Assembly (NCBI GenBank): GCA_026712715.1
Contig: JAPOPW010000024.1
Location: forward strand, 62,001-126,000
Direction of reading: 5' to 3'
DNA: 64,000 nucleotides
DNA from: Immundisolibacterales bacterium
Lineage (GTDB): Bacteria > Pseudomonadota > Gammaproteobacteria > HK1
Under the pieces are notes generated by a model. That model searched no databases. It had not been told where the DNA came from and saw only the letters and a list, made by a program, of their open reading frames with translations. This document shows positions 44,658-53,903 of this stretch, one piece after another; the stretch's first letter is position 1; every line of letters begins with the position of its first letter. The position numbers and the translations under genes were made by a program.

Positions 44658-46655
44658 TCAGGTACGGGCGGGCCGGCGCCGGCGCCGGTGCCGGGCGGCG
44701 CGCCCGGCCGGCTCGGCCGGCGGCGAAGGGAGGTCCACCGCCGCGCGCAGCTTCGCGTAGGGGGCGCTCCGGTGCGGGATCGCCATCGCGTCGACGAAGT
44801 GCTCCTGGAACCGCGGTTCCACCGCGGTCTCCACCTTCTCGATGTCCCGCACCACGCGTTCGAGCTCGCGGCGAAGGCGCCGGTTGAGCAGGGCGATGCG
44901 CGCACCGGTCCCGGCCGCGTTCCCGGCTGAAGTCACCCGACCCGGTTCGCAGTCCGGGACCATGCCGAGGATGAGCGCGTACTTCGGATCGATCTGGCTT
45001 CCGAAGGCCCCCGCGAGGGTCACCCGCTCCACCGCTTCAATCCCCATCCGGTCCATCAGCAGGCGGGCGCCCGCGTAGAGGGCCGCCTTGGCGAGCTGGA
45101 TCTGGCGCACGTCGTTCTGGGTGATCGCGATCTCGGGCTCTCCGCGCCGGACCACGTACGTGAAGGTGCGTCCGGTGCGGACGATGCGGGGCGAGCGCTC
45201 CGCGAGCGTGCCGTCGATGGTGCCGTCGGCAAGCACGATGCCGGCGAGGAAGAGCTCCGCGATCGCCTCGACGATCCCTGAGCCGCAAATCCCGCTCGGG
45301 GCTGGCTCGAAGCCCGGCTCGTCGGACCAGCGATCGTCCCCGATTACCCGGTAACGGGGCTCGAGAGTGTCCGGATCGATGCGGATCCGTTCGATGACGC
45401 CGGGCGCCGCCCGCTGTCCGCAGCTCAACTGGGCGCCTTCGAACGCCGGGCCGGTCGGCGACGAGGCGGCGAGCAGTCGTTCGGAGCTCCCGAGCACGAG
45501 CTCCGCATTCGTCCCCACGTCGACGATGAGGGTGACCTCCTTCCTCCGGTAGGGCATCTCGCTCAGTACCACCCCGGCCGCGTCCGCGCCCACGTGCCCC
45601 GCGATGCACGGCAGCACGTAGGCGCGCGACGCGTCGCCGAGGCGAAGGCCGATGTCCGCCGCGGAGAGCTCGGTGCCCTCGTCCGTCGCAAGCGCGAACG
45701 GGGCGAATCCGAGCGGCGCGGGGTCGAGACCGAGCAGGAGGTGGTGCATCACCGGGTTGCCCGCGACGGTGACCTCGAGCACGTCCTCCGGCTCGACCCC
45801 GGCGGCGGCGGCCGCCTCGGAGGCGAGATCGTCGAGCGCCTCGCGGATTGCCTGCGTCATCTCCGCCGCCCCGCCCTCGTTCATCATCGCGAACGAGACC
45901 CGGCTCATGAGGTCCTCTCCGAAACGGATCTGGGGGTTCATCCGACCGAGGGAGGCAAGGACCTCGCCGGAGAGCAGATCGCAGAGGTGCACCGCGAGGG
46001 TCGTCGAGCCGACGTCCACCGCGAGACCGTAGACCTTGTCGCGGTAGCCGGGCCGGAGGTCCACGAGCCGGCGCCGCTCGCGGACGAAGGCGGTCGCCCG
46101 GTAGCCGCTCGCCTCGAGGGTCGGATGGAGCTTGCGCAGAACGTGCGTGTCGGCCTCCGTGACCCGCACGCCGAACGCCTCCCGGAGACTCGCCTTCAGC
46201 CGCCGCAGGTGCGCGGCCGGTCGCGCGAGGTCCGGCGGCGCGACCTCGACGTACATCGGCCGCACGAGCGGGTCGATGCGAATGCTGCGGACCGCGGCCC
46301 GCTTGCGCACGATCTGGCGGTGGACCTGGCTCGTCTCCGGGACGTCCGCCACGAGATCGCCGGCGACGCACGCCTGGCAGGAGAGGCGATGCCCCTCCTT
46401 GAGTCGGCCGGTCGCGAGCTGGCGCTGCTCCCGGTCCGTGAGCCCGGTCAGATGGTCGCGCGCCGAGACGATGCCGTGCTTGGCGAATTCCCCCGTGCTC
46501 ACGCGCACCTGGCAGCGCGTGCAGATGCCACGCCCCCCGCATACCGAATCGAGATCGACCCCGAGACGTCGCGCCGCGGAGAGGAGCGGCGTTCCGACCG
46601 CGAAATGGCCGCGGCGACCCGACGGGGTGAAGACGACGAGCGGTTGATCAGCCAC
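44658..46655 (-). CDS. RACo-like reductive activator of corrinoid protein (ASKHA domain, ferredoxin domain)
   Basis: ATP-dependent reactivator (665 aa) that returns oxidised Co(II) corrinoid to Co(I). The N-terminal plant-type [2Fe-2S] domain (about 1-100) has Cys39, Cys45, Cys48 and a fourth Cys at 93 or 96. A linker region follows, and from about residue 210 the ASKHA ATPase domain begins with GLAVDVGSTTLAVHLCDL and contains a second phosphate-binding segment VDVGTNAELVLG. The start is a GTG at 46655, overlapping the methyltransferase stop by 8 nt. It is the last gene of the corrinoid operon. Confidence 0.88.
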   Translation of the reverse strand: MADQPLVVFTPSGRRGHFAVGTPLLSAARRLGVDLDSVCGGRGICTRCQVRVSTGEFAKHGIVSARDHLTGLTDREQRQLATGRLKEGHRLSCQACVAGDLVADVPETSQVHRQIVRKRAAVRSIRIDPLVRPMYVEVAPPDLARPAAHLRRLKASLREAFGVRVTEADTHVLRKLHPTLEASGYRATAFVRERRRLVDLRPGYRDKVYGLAVDVGSTTLAVHLCDLLSGEVLASLGRMNPQIRFGEDLMSRVSFAMMNEGGAAEMTQAIREALDDLASEAAAAAGVEPEDVLEVTVAGNPVMHHLLLGLDPAPLGFAPFALATDEGTELSAADIGLRLGDASRAYVLPCIAGHVGADAAGVVLSEMPYRRKEVTLIVDVGTNAELVLGSSERLLAASSPTGPAFEGAQLSCGQRAAPGVIERIRIDPDTLEPRYRVIGDDRWSDEPGFEPAPSGICGSGIVEAIAELFLAGIVLADGTIDGTLAERSPRIVRTGRTFTYVVRRGEPEIAITQNDVRQIQLAKAALYAGARLLMDRMGIEAVERVTLAGAFGSQIDPKYALILGMVPDCEPGRVTSAGNAAGTGARIALLNRRLRRELERVVRDIEKVETAVEPRFQEHFVDAMAIPHRSAPYAKLRAAVDLPSPPAEPAGRAARHRRRRRPART

Positions 46656-47559
46656 CGCGCCGCCGGCCCTGGCGGCGGCGCGCCCGCGCCTCGGCGATCG
46701 CGTCCCCTCCCGCGCCGGCCCCCGAATTGCGCGCAATCCAGGCACGGCAGTTGCGGTCGTGGCCCATCATGACGTCCGCCGCCCCGAGCGCGGTCATGAT
46801 CTCGGGCTCGAGGGGGTTGGTGATCGCGGAAGTGAGGCCGCTCGCCATGCCCATCGAGAGGAACGCGGCATTGAGGGCGGGCCGCGCCGGCAGCCCGAAG
46901 GAGATGTTGGAAGCGCCGCACGTCGTGTTGACCTCGAGCTCTTCGCGGAGCCGGCGGATGAGGCGGAAGGTGGTGCGGCCGGCCTCCCCGATCGCCCCGA
47001 TCGGCATGACGAGGGGGTCCACCACGACGTCGCTTCGCGGGATCCCGTGGTCCGCCGCCCGTTCCACGATCTTGCGGGCGACCTCGAAGCGCACGTCGGG
47101 GTCCTCGGAGATGCCGGTCTCGTCGTTCGAGATCGCGACGACGGCCGCTCCGTGCCGGGCGATGAGCGGCAGCACGGACTCGAGGCGCTCCTCCTCGCCG
47201 GTCACGGAGTTGACGAGCGCCTTGCCCCGGTAGGCATCGAGACCCGCCTCCAGGGCCGCGACGATCGAGCTGTCGATGGAAAGCGGCGCGTCGGTCAGCG
47301 ACTGGACGAGCTCGACGCACTCGCGCAGGATGCGCGGCTCGTCGGCGAGCGGCACACCCGCGTTCACGTCCAGCATGCGGGCGCCGGCCTGGACCTGGGC
47401 GACGGCGTCCGTTTCCACCCGCCGATAGTCTCCCGCCGCCATCTCCTCGGCCAGGCGCCTGCGGCCGGTGGGGTTGATGCGCTCCCCGATCACCACGAAG
47501 GGTCGGTCGAAGCCGATGACGACCTCTCTCGTGGCGGACGAGATGACGGTATCGGTCAT
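46648..47559 (-). CDS. Methyltetrahydrofolate:corrinoid methyltransferase-like protein
   Basis: TIM-barrel pterin-binding protein (303 aa) of the group including AcsE, MtrH and MtgA. Markers are VVIGERINPTGRR at the N-terminus, ARMLDVNAG, SIDSS and NTTCGASNISFGLP. It should move the methyl group from the corrinoid protein to tetrahydrofolate. The C-terminal 25 residues are Arg-rich and not conserved. It overlaps the RACo-like gene. Confidence 0.87.
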   Translation of the reverse strand: MTDTVISSATREVVIGFDRPFVVIGERINPTGRRRLAEEMAAGDYRRVETDAVAQVQAGARMLDVNAGVPLADEPRILRECVELVQSLTDAPLSIDSSIVAALEAGLDAYRGKALVNSVTGEEERLESVLPLIARHGAAVVAISNDETGISEDPDVRFEVARKIVERAADHGIPRSDVVVDPLVMPIGAIGEAGRTTFRLIRRLREELEVNTTCGASNISFGLPARPALNAAFLSMGMASGLTSAITNPLEPEIMTALGAADVMMGHDRNCRAWIARNSGAGAGGDAIAEARARRRQGRRRGG

Positions 47560-47589
47560 CGGCGATGCTCCTTCCCCGCGGGACTTTCG

Positions 47590-47901
47590 CTACGGGCTCG
47601 ACCGGCCGCCCGCTGCGACCATGCCGGCCAGCACCTCGTCGGTGAACTCGTCCTCCAGGCGCCGCGCGAGGGCGTCCGCGTCCGCCTCCGGATCGAGTCC
47701 GCCCGGGACCGGCTCGCTTCGCCGCCACTCGGCGAGGTAGTCGTCGGACCCGGCGAGACCCGCGCGCATGGCCGCGCGGTCGATGGCTTCCTGAAAGCGT
47801 CCGGAAAGCGCCCGTCGCGCGGTCCGGCTCCTTCCCGCGCCCCGGGCGATGACCTGGGCTGGAATGTCCCGCCAGTACACGACGGTGAGCGAGGAGCTCA
47901 A
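47590..47901 (-). CDS. Small 'virulence factor' family protein
   Basis: 103-aa protein beginning LTVVYWRDIPAQVIARG, the signature of a small Pfam family named virulence factor after an early report. The family name does not describe its job here; members often occur inside corrinoid methyltransferase operons. Start is a TTG overlapping the DUF1638 stop in TTGA, the same kind of junction as at 4363-4366. Confidence 0.75.
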   Translation of the reverse strand: MSSSLTVVYWRDIPAQVIARGAGRSRTARRALSGRFQEAIDRAAMRAGLAGSDDYLAEWRRSEPVPGGLDPEADADALARRLEDEFTDEVLAGMVAAGGRSSP

Positions 47902-48620
47902 GGAGCGGGCGGAGAGTCTTCGGTGGCGGGGTGCGGGAGCGCCCCGAACCCGCCGGCGGCCGGAGCCCGCGCCTCGGCCGCGGCTCGACCCTCGGGAAGC
48001 GCACGCGTCTCATGCGAACGGCTCGCGTGCTCGGCCCGATCGAGAAAGGGGGCGAGTCCGCCATATCCGGTGAAGCGGTGCTCGAACGCGAGCCCCAGGC
48101 GCGCGGCCGCCGCGCGCGCGGCGCCGAGGAGCTTCTCGTCCTCGGTCTGGGCGAGATACACCACCCTTCGGTAGTTTCCGAAGTACAGGGGCTCGAGCTC
48201 GGGGTGTCGATCGATCCCGAGGCCGCGGATGATCAGGCGGTCGAAGTTCCGGGCGAGGTAGTCCGTGAGATACAGGGTGCCGGGCTCGGCGTCGTGCAGC
48301 GCGGCGAACTCCTCGGCGCCGGCGAAGAATTCGTAGCAGTGGGCCCCGGGGAGCCGTTCCACGCCTACTTTCTCGAGCACCGCGTCGAGGGCGCCGCCCG
48401 TGCCGCAGTCGGCGTAGGCGACGAAAATGCGTCCGTATTCCCCATTCGCCCGCGCGGCGCGGATCTTCTCGCGTACCCCGCCCGGAATGCGCTCCGGAGC
48501 GTTGTGCCAGATCGCGGGAAGGCACTGCACCTCGATTGCGTGCCAGCCGTTCCGCCGGACGTGGGCCGCGATCTCGCGCGCGAGCGCCCCGCAGGCGATC
48601 ACGAGGGTGCGGGACGGCAC
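47898..48620 (-). CDS. DUF1638 domain-containing protein
   Basis: Protein of 240 aa with the DUF1638 pattern: TLVIACGALAREI, then the cysteine-bearing YADCGTGG segment and HCYEFF. Several conserved cysteines and histidines could bind a metal. The family regularly accompanies MttB-like methyltransferases and corrinoid proteins, but its biochemistry is unknown. The GTG at 48620, 17 nt after the corrinoid-protein stop, is the first start before the conserved part; its ribosome site is poor. Confidence 0.8.
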   Translation of the reverse strand: MPSRTLVIACGALAREIAAHVRRNGWHAIEVQCLPAIWHNAPERIPGGVREKIRAARANGEYGRIFVAYADCGTGGALDAVLEKVGVERLPGAHCYEFFAGAEEFAALHDAEPGTLYLTDYLARNFDRLIIRGLGIDRHPELEPLYFGNYRRVVYLAQTEDEKLLGAARAAAARLGLAFEHRFTGYGGLAPFLDRAEHASRSHETRALPEGRAAAEARAPAAGGFGALPHPATEDSPPAP

Positions 48621-48637
48621 CGGCGCCGCAGCCGCGT

Positions 48638-49354
48638 TCAGCCCGCCGCCAACATCGGCGGCGCGTGCTGGCGCCGGGCGGCGACCATTTCCTTCGCCGT
48701 CTCGACCGCCACCGCCGCGTCGCGGCAATAGGCATCCGCCCCGACACTCTGCGCGAACGCTTCGTTGAGGGGGGCGCCGCCGACGAGGACCATGTACTCG
48801 TCGCGAAGTCCCCGTTCCTCGAGGGTGTCGATCACCACCTTCATGTACGGCATCGTCGTGGTCAGCAGCGCCGACATGCCCAGGAAGTCGGGCCGGTGCT
48901 CCTCGAGCGCAGCGAGAAATGCGTCCGCGTCGTTGTTGATGCCGATGTCGAACACGTCGAAGCCGGCCCCCTCGAGCATCATCCCCACCAGGTTCTTGCC
49001 GATGTCGTGGATGTCGCCCTTGACGGTGCCGATGACGATCGAACCGAGTTTCGGTGCGCCGGTCTCCGCAAGGAGCGGTCGCAGGATGGTCATGCCCGCC
49101 TTCATCGAGTTTGCCGCGAGCAGCACCTCGGGGACGAACAGGATGCCGTCGCGAAAGTCGATTCCGACGATCCGCATTCCTTCCACCAGGGACTCGGTCA
49201 GCACCCGGTAGGGAGCCCATCCCCGGTCCAGGAGGATGTGGACGCCGTCGACCACCTCGTCCGCCAGACCGTCGTAGAGGTCTTCGTGCATCTGATTGAC
49301 GAGCTCTTCGTCGCTCAGCGTGGAAAGATCGAGCTCCTGCGCGTCATCCGGCAT
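48638..49354 (-). CDS. Corrinoid (B12-binding) methyltransferase protein
   Basis: Cobalamin carrier (238 aa) like MtbC, MttC or MtaC. An N-terminal helical cap (about 1-95) precedes a Rossmann-like B12 domain with the cobalt-ligating motif DxHxxG at 114-119 (His116). It accepts the methyl group from the MttB-like enzyme and passes it to the pterin methyltransferase. First gene of the - strand operon. Confidence 0.93.
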   Translation of the reverse strand: MPDDAQELDLSTLSDEELVNQMHEDLYDGLADEVVDGVHILLDRGWAPYRVLTESLVEGMRIVGIDFRDGILFVPEVLLAANSMKAGMTILRPLLAETGAPKLGSIVIGTVKGDIHDIGKNLVGMMLEGAGFDVFDIGINNDADAFLAALEEHRPDFLGMSALLTTTMPYMKVVIDTLEERGLRDEYMVLVGGAPLNEAFAQSVGADAYCRDAAVAVETAKEMVAARRQHAPPMLAAG

Positions 49355-49775
49355 GTCCGATCCGTCCCCCGGCTACCTCGAACCGCCTGAATATTGGGGC
49401 CGCATTCGAACCCCGGCTGAAAAAATCCCGACACCTTCTGTTCCGGATCCGACATGTACGGCCGCGGAACGGAGGATCAATCGCTCCCGGGCGGGAATCG
49501 CGGTCCCGCCACCTCCGGCCGGGATCGGACGGCGAGTTTCCCGGAAGAAAAAAACGCTTGCACAATTGTGGAAATGGTGCCGTAATGCCGCATCGTCGGC
49601 CTCCGGTCATACGGAATTCGTCCGTGGTCGCAGCACTCGCGCGGAATGGAACGGGAGCGCTATTGCGGGCATCCCCGCGCCCGCGTCCGTTCGCGTCGCG
49701 ACGGGGTACGGAGGCGGCCCGCCGCGCCGGCTGCGGCGTCGCGACCGGCCGCCTCCGCAAGGGAGGGTAGGGAAG
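49355..49775. promoter_or_regulatory. Divergent control region of the methylamine-type locus
   Basis: 421 nt between the corrinoid operon (-) and the flavoprotein gene (+). A + strand promoter is predicted at 49558-49586. No coding potential was recognised. Confidence 0.6.
49558..49586 (+). promoter_or_regulatory. Predicted promoter with CACAATTGTG operator
   Basis: TTGCAC and CGTAAT are spaced by 17 nt. A perfect 10-bp palindrome CACAATTGTG (49561-49570) overlaps the -35 box, a position suited to control by a dimeric regulator. Confidence 0.45.
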
Positions 49776-52223
49776 GTGGCCGAGCTCCCCGCCAGCACCC
49801 GCACCGTCGTCATCGGCGGCGGGGCGGTCGGCGCCTCGTGTCTCTATCACCTCGCGAAGAAGGGCTGGACCGACAGCCTGCTCCTCGAGAAGAACGAGCT
49901 CACTTCCGGCTCGACCTGGCACGCGGCCGGAAACGTGCCGACCTTCTCCGCGAGCTGGTCGGTCATGAACATGCAGCGCTACTCGGCGGAGCTCTACCGG
50001 GGTCTCGCCGCCGAGGTCGACTACCCCATGAACTACCACGTTACCGGTTCGATCCGGCTCGCTCACTCCGACGACCGCATGCGCGAGTTCGAGCGGGTCG
50101 TGGGGATGGGGCGGTACCAGGGCATGGACGTCCGGGTCCGTTCCGTCGAGGAGCTGCGCGACCACTATCCGTTCCTGGAGGCGCACGACCTCGCGGGCGC
50201 CCTCTACGACCCCTTCGACGGCGATATCGACCCCGCCCAGCTCACCCAGGCGCTCGCGAAGGGCGCACGCGATCTCGGCGCCCGAGTGGTCCGGTTCTGC
50301 CCCGTGACGGGCGTTCGCCGGGAAGGCGCGGAATGGGTGGTGGTCACGGCGCGAGGAGAGGTGCGCTGCGAGTACGTCGTCAACGCGGCCGGATTCCGGG
50401 GGCGCGAGGTCGGCGCGATGTTCGGCCGCTCCGTTCCCATGGTGGCCATGTCGCACCAGTACCTCCTTACCGAACCGATCCCCGAGATCGAGGCCTGGAG
50501 CCGGGAGACCGGCCGCAAGCTCCCCCTGCTGCGGGACGTCGACACGTCGTGGTACCTGCGCCAGGAGAAGTTCGGGCTGAACCTCGGGCCCTACGAACGA
50601 AACTGCCGGGCGCACTGGGTGACCCCGGACGATCCGATGCCGGAGGATTTCTCCTTCCAGCTCTACCCCGACGACCTCGACCGGCTCGAGTGGTACGTGG
50701 AGGATGCGGTGGCCCGGGTCCCCCTGCTCGGCGAGGGTGGGGTGAGCCGCGTGATCAACGGCCCGATTCCCTATACCCCGGACGGCAATCCGCTCATCGG
50801 GCCGATGCCCGGGGTTCCCGACGCCTTCGAGGCGTGCGTGTTCACGTTCGGGATCGCCCAGGCGGGAGGCGCGGGCAAGGTGCTCGCGGAGTGGGTGGTC
50901 GATGGCGGCACCGAGTGGGACATGTGGAGCTGCGACCCGCGCCGGTTCACGGACTACGCCGACCAGGACCACACCCTCGCGAAGGCCATCGAGGTCTACG
51001 GCCACGAGTACGCGATGCACTTCCCCCACCAGGAGTGGCCGGCCGGACGCGGCAAGCGGCTCTCTCCGGTTCACGATCGCATGCGGGACCTCGGAGCGCA
51101 GTTCGGCGCCTACGGCGGCTGGGAGCGCGCCAACTGGTTCGCGCACCCCGGCGACGATACCTCGGAGTCCGCCACCCGGACCTGGTCGCGCGAGGGCCCC
51201 TGGTTCCCGCGCGTTCGCGAGGAGTGCCTCGCGGTGCGCGACGCGGCCGGCCTTCTCGACCTCCCGGGGTTCAGCCGTTTCGAGGTCCGGGGGCCGGGGG
51301 CGGCGCAGTGGCTCCGCTCCCTCGTCACCGGCGCGCTCCCGAGGGTCGGCCGGGTCGGGCTCGTGTACTTCGCGGACGATCGCGGCCGCATCGTTTCCGA
51401 GATGTCGGTGACGCGGTTCGACGAGGACGAGATGCTGCTCATCACCGCGGCGGCGGCGGAATGGCACGACCGGGACTGGCTCCTCCGGCACCTTCCGTCC
51501 GGCTCCGCGATCTCGATCGAGAATCGTACGGAGGAGCACGCCTGCCAGATTCTCTCCGGCCCACGCTCGAGGGACATCCTCCGGGCGGTGGGCGACGCGG
51601 ACCTCGCGCGGCCCTGGCTCGCGTGGCAGCGGTGCCGGATCGCGGGCCGCGAGGTGCTGCTCCTGCGGGTCTCCTACGTCGGCGAGCTCGGCTGGGAGAT
51701 TCACACCCGCACGGTTGACACCGCGGAAGTCTTCGATGCGGTGTGCGACGCGGGGTCCGGGCACGGTCTGCGGCCGTTCGGGATGTTCGCGATGGACAGC
51801 CTGCGCCTGGAGAAGGGGTATCGGGCATGGAAGGGCGATCTCTCGACCGACTACACGATCCTCCAGGGCGGGCTCGACCGGTTCGTTCGTTGGGAGAAGC
51901 CCGCGTTCACGGGGAAGGCCGCTCTCGAGCGCGAGCGCCAGCGGGGCGTCGAGCGGCGATTCTCCACCCTCGTGGTCGACGCGGGGGAGCACGACGCTCC
52001 CTACATGTCGACGGTGTGGCGCGATGGCGAAATCGTCGGCGAGACGACCTCGGGCGGCTGGGGCCACCGGGTGGACGCCTCGATCGCGCTCGCCATGGTG
52101 CGCGCGGACCTCGCGATCCAGGGAACCGTGCTCGAAGTCGAGATCTACGGAGAGCGCCGGCGGGCCGAGGTGCAGCCCGATCGGCCCCTCTACGACCCGG
52201 AAAACGTGCGGCTTCGGAGTTGA
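49776..52223 (+). CDS. Dimethylglycine/sarcosine dehydrogenase-like flavoprotein with GcvT domain
   Basis: Two-part enzyme (815 aa). Residues 1 to about 400 form a DAO-type FAD domain starting TVVIGGGAVGASCLYHLAKKGW, with SGSTWHAAG as the likely flavin attachment region (His). Residues from about 440 form a GcvT-type folate-binding aminomethyltransferase domain with an ELGWEIH segment and the late RWEKPAFTGKAAL region. It oxidatively demethylates an N-methyl amino acid and transfers the carbon to tetrahydrofolate. The GTG at 49776 follows GGGAGGG; upstream in-frame sequence is non-coding. Confidence 0.9.
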   Translation: MAELPASTRTVVIGGGAVGASCLYHLAKKGWTDSLLLEKNELTSGSTWHAAGNVPTFSASWSVMNMQRYSAELYRGLAAEVDYPMNYHVTGSIRLAHSDDRMREFERVVGMGRYQGMDVRVRSVEELRDHYPFLEAHDLAGALYDPFDGDIDPAQLTQALAKGARDLGARVVRFCPVTGVRREGAEWVVVTARGEVRCEYVVNAAGFRGREVGAMFGRSVPMVAMSHQYLLTEPIPEIEAWSRETGRKLPLLRDVDTSWYLRQEKFGLNLGPYERNCRAHWVTPDDPMPEDFSFQLYPDDLDRLEWYVEDAVARVPLLGEGGVSRVINGPIPYTPDGNPLIGPMPGVPDAFEACVFTFGIAQAGGAGKVLAEWVVDGGTEWDMWSCDPRRFTDYADQDHTLAKAIEVYGHEYAMHFPHQEWPAGRGKRLSPVHDRMRDLGAQFGAYGGWERANWFAHPGDDTSESATRTWSREGPWFPRVREECLAVRDAAGLLDLPGFSRFEVRGPGAAQWLRSLVTGALPRVGRVGLVYFADDRGRIVSEMSVTRFDEDEMLLITAAAAEWHDRDWLLRHLPSGSAISIENRTEEHACQILSGPRSRDILRAVGDADLARPWLAWQRCRIAGREVLLLRVSYVGELGWEIHTRTVDTAEVFDAVCDAGSGHGLRPFGMFAMDSLRLEKGYRAWKGDLSTDYTILQGGLDRFVRWEKPAFTGKAALERERQRGVERRFSTLVVDAGEHDAPYMSTVWRDGEIVGETTSGGWGHRVDASIALAMVRADLAIQGTVLEVEIYGERRRAEVQPDRPLYDPENVRLRS

Positions 52224-52227
52224 AACG

Positions 52228-53811
52228 ATGACTGATGTCGAGACGGCGGCGCCGGCCCGGACCGGGAGCCGGCGAGGAGGGGGACGGGCGGCCCGGCGGG
52301 CGGCGCGCGCGGCGCCTCTTCCGGAGAACCTGCGCCCGGTGCGGGCCGGTCTCGAGGGGGGCGCGTACGCACCGCTCGGGCAAGCCGAGATCGAGCGCAT
52401 CCACGAGACGGCGCTCCGCGCCCTCGAGGAGATCGGGCTCGCCGACGCCCCGCCGAGCGGGATCGAGGCGCTGACCTCGGTGGGAGCGGTGCTCGGGGAA
52501 GACGGACGGGTGCGCATTCCGCGCCGGGTGGTGGAAGAAATGCTTGCCCTCGCGGCCCGCGACGTCACCCTGCACGGACAGGACCCCCGCAACGACATTC
52601 GCCCCGGCGGCACGCGGGTGCACTACGGCACCGCCGGGGCGGCGGTGCACGTCTACGACCCGGCGACGGGAGACAACCGCGATCCCACCATGCAGGACCT
52701 CTACGATTCGGCGCGGCTTGTGGACGCGCTCGACAACATCCACTTCTTTCAGCGAACCCTCACCTGCCGCGACACCGAGGATCCGACCGAGCTCGATCTC
52801 AACACCCTCTACGTCTGCATCCACGGGACCACGAAGCATGTGGGGACCTCGTTCACCTCGGTCGAGCGGGCGCGGCGGGGGCTCGACATGCTGCACCGGG
52901 TGGCGGGCTCGGAGACCGCCTGGCGGGCCCGTCCCTTCGTCTCGAACACGAACTGCTTCGTGGTTCCGCCCCTCAGGTTCGCGACCGAGTCATGCGAAGT
53001 GATGGAGGCGCTCATCCGGGGCGGCATGCCGATCCTCCTGCTGTCGGCCGGCCAGGCCGGGGCCACCGCCCCGGCGTCCCTCGCGGGGGCGGTGGTGCAG
53101 GCGGTCGCCGAGTGCCTTGCGGGGGTCGTCTACGTCAACGCGGTCGAGCCCGGACACCCCGCCATCTTCGGGACCTGGCCGTTCGTCTCCGACCTACGCA
53201 CCGGCGCGATGTCCGGCGGCTCCGGCGAGCAGGCGCTCCTGAGCGCCGCCTGCGGCCAGATGGCCCGCCACTACGGCCTGCCGGGGGGGTCGGCCTGCGC
53301 GATGTCCGACTCCAAGGCGCCGGACATGCAGGCAGGGTACGAGCGCGGACTCGCAAACGCGACGGCGGGACTCTCCGGGCTGAATCTCGTCTACGAGAGC
53401 GTCGGCATGCACGCCTCGCTCCTCTCGCACTGCCTGGAGAGTCTCGTCATCGACAACGATCTCATCGGCGCGTGCCTTCGCTGCGTGCGGGGGATCGAGG
53501 TCAACGACGATACCCTCGCGCTCGAGACCATCCGCGAGGTCTGCCTCACCGGTCCCGGCCACTATCTCGGTCACGAGCAGACCCTGCGGCTCATGCAGTC
53601 GGAGTACGTGTATCCGGCGATCGGCGACCGCACGAGCCCCAAGGAGTGGCTGGAGACCGGCCGGCCGGAGCTCGTCCCGCGCGCGCGCGAAGCAACGGCG
53701 CGCCTCCTCGCCGAGCACTACCCCAGCCACATACCGGAGCACGTGGACGAGGGGCTGCGGGCCGACTTTCCGATTCTCTTCGCGCGCGATGCCATGCGCC
53801 GGCCCGCGTGA
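52228..53811 (+). CDS. MttB-family (non-pyrrolysine) quaternary amine methyltransferase
   Basis: Trimethylamine-methyltransferase superfamily protein (527 aa). The frame runs through without an internal TAG, so there is no pyrrolysine; such members include glycine-betaine methyltransferase MtgB. Recognisable stretches are RVHYGTAGAAVHVYDP, FVSNTNCFVVPPL and GGSGEQALLSAACGQMARHYGLPGG. It would transfer one methyl from a quaternary amine to the corrinoid protein at 48638. The ATG lies 4 nt after the flavoprotein stop, so demethylase and dehydrogenase are coexpressed. The N-terminal 45 residues are Arg/Ala-rich. Confidence 0.9.
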   Translation: MTDVETAAPARTGSRRGGGRAARRAARAAPLPENLRPVRAGLEGGAYAPLGQAEIERIHETALRALEEIGLADAPPSGIEALTSVGAVLGEDGRVRIPRRVVEEMLALAARDVTLHGQDPRNDIRPGGTRVHYGTAGAAVHVYDPATGDNRDPTMQDLYDSARLVDALDNIHFFQRTLTCRDTEDPTELDLNTLYVCIHGTTKHVGTSFTSVERARRGLDMLHRVAGSETAWRARPFVSNTNCFVVPPLRFATESCEVMEALIRGGMPILLLSAGQAGATAPASLAGAVVQAVAECLAGVVYVNAVEPGHPAIFGTWPFVSDLRTGAMSGGSGEQALLSAACGQMARHYGLPGGSACAMSDSKAPDMQAGYERGLANATAGLSGLNLVYESVGMHASLLSHCLESLVIDNDLIGACLRCVRGIEVNDDTLALETIREVCLTGPGHYLGHEQTLRLMQSEYVYPAIGDRTSPKEWLETGRPELVPRAREATARLLAEHYPSHIPEHVDEGLRADFPILFARDAMRRPA

Positions 53812-53845
53812 CCCCGGGACCGGGTTCGATTCGGGCAAAGATATC

Positions 53846-53903
53846 GACATATCGAATTTATTGGCCGACATGAATCGAATTTTTCGCTTGACATGACCAG
53901 TCG
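53846..53903 (+). promoter_or_regulatory. Direct repeats and -35-like box before the GlxA-type gene
   Basis: GACATATCGAATTT (from 53846), GACATGAATCGAATTT (from 53867) and GACATGACCAGTCGAAA (from 53890) recur every 21-23 nt, two helical turns. The last copy overlaps both a TTGACA box (53888-53893) and the ATG at 53893. The spacing suits AraC-type binding. Confidence 0.5.

Noticed and set aside
52228-53811. Pyrrolysine-containing MttB
   Set aside because: No in-frame TAG interrupts the frame, and no pyl genes are in the window.
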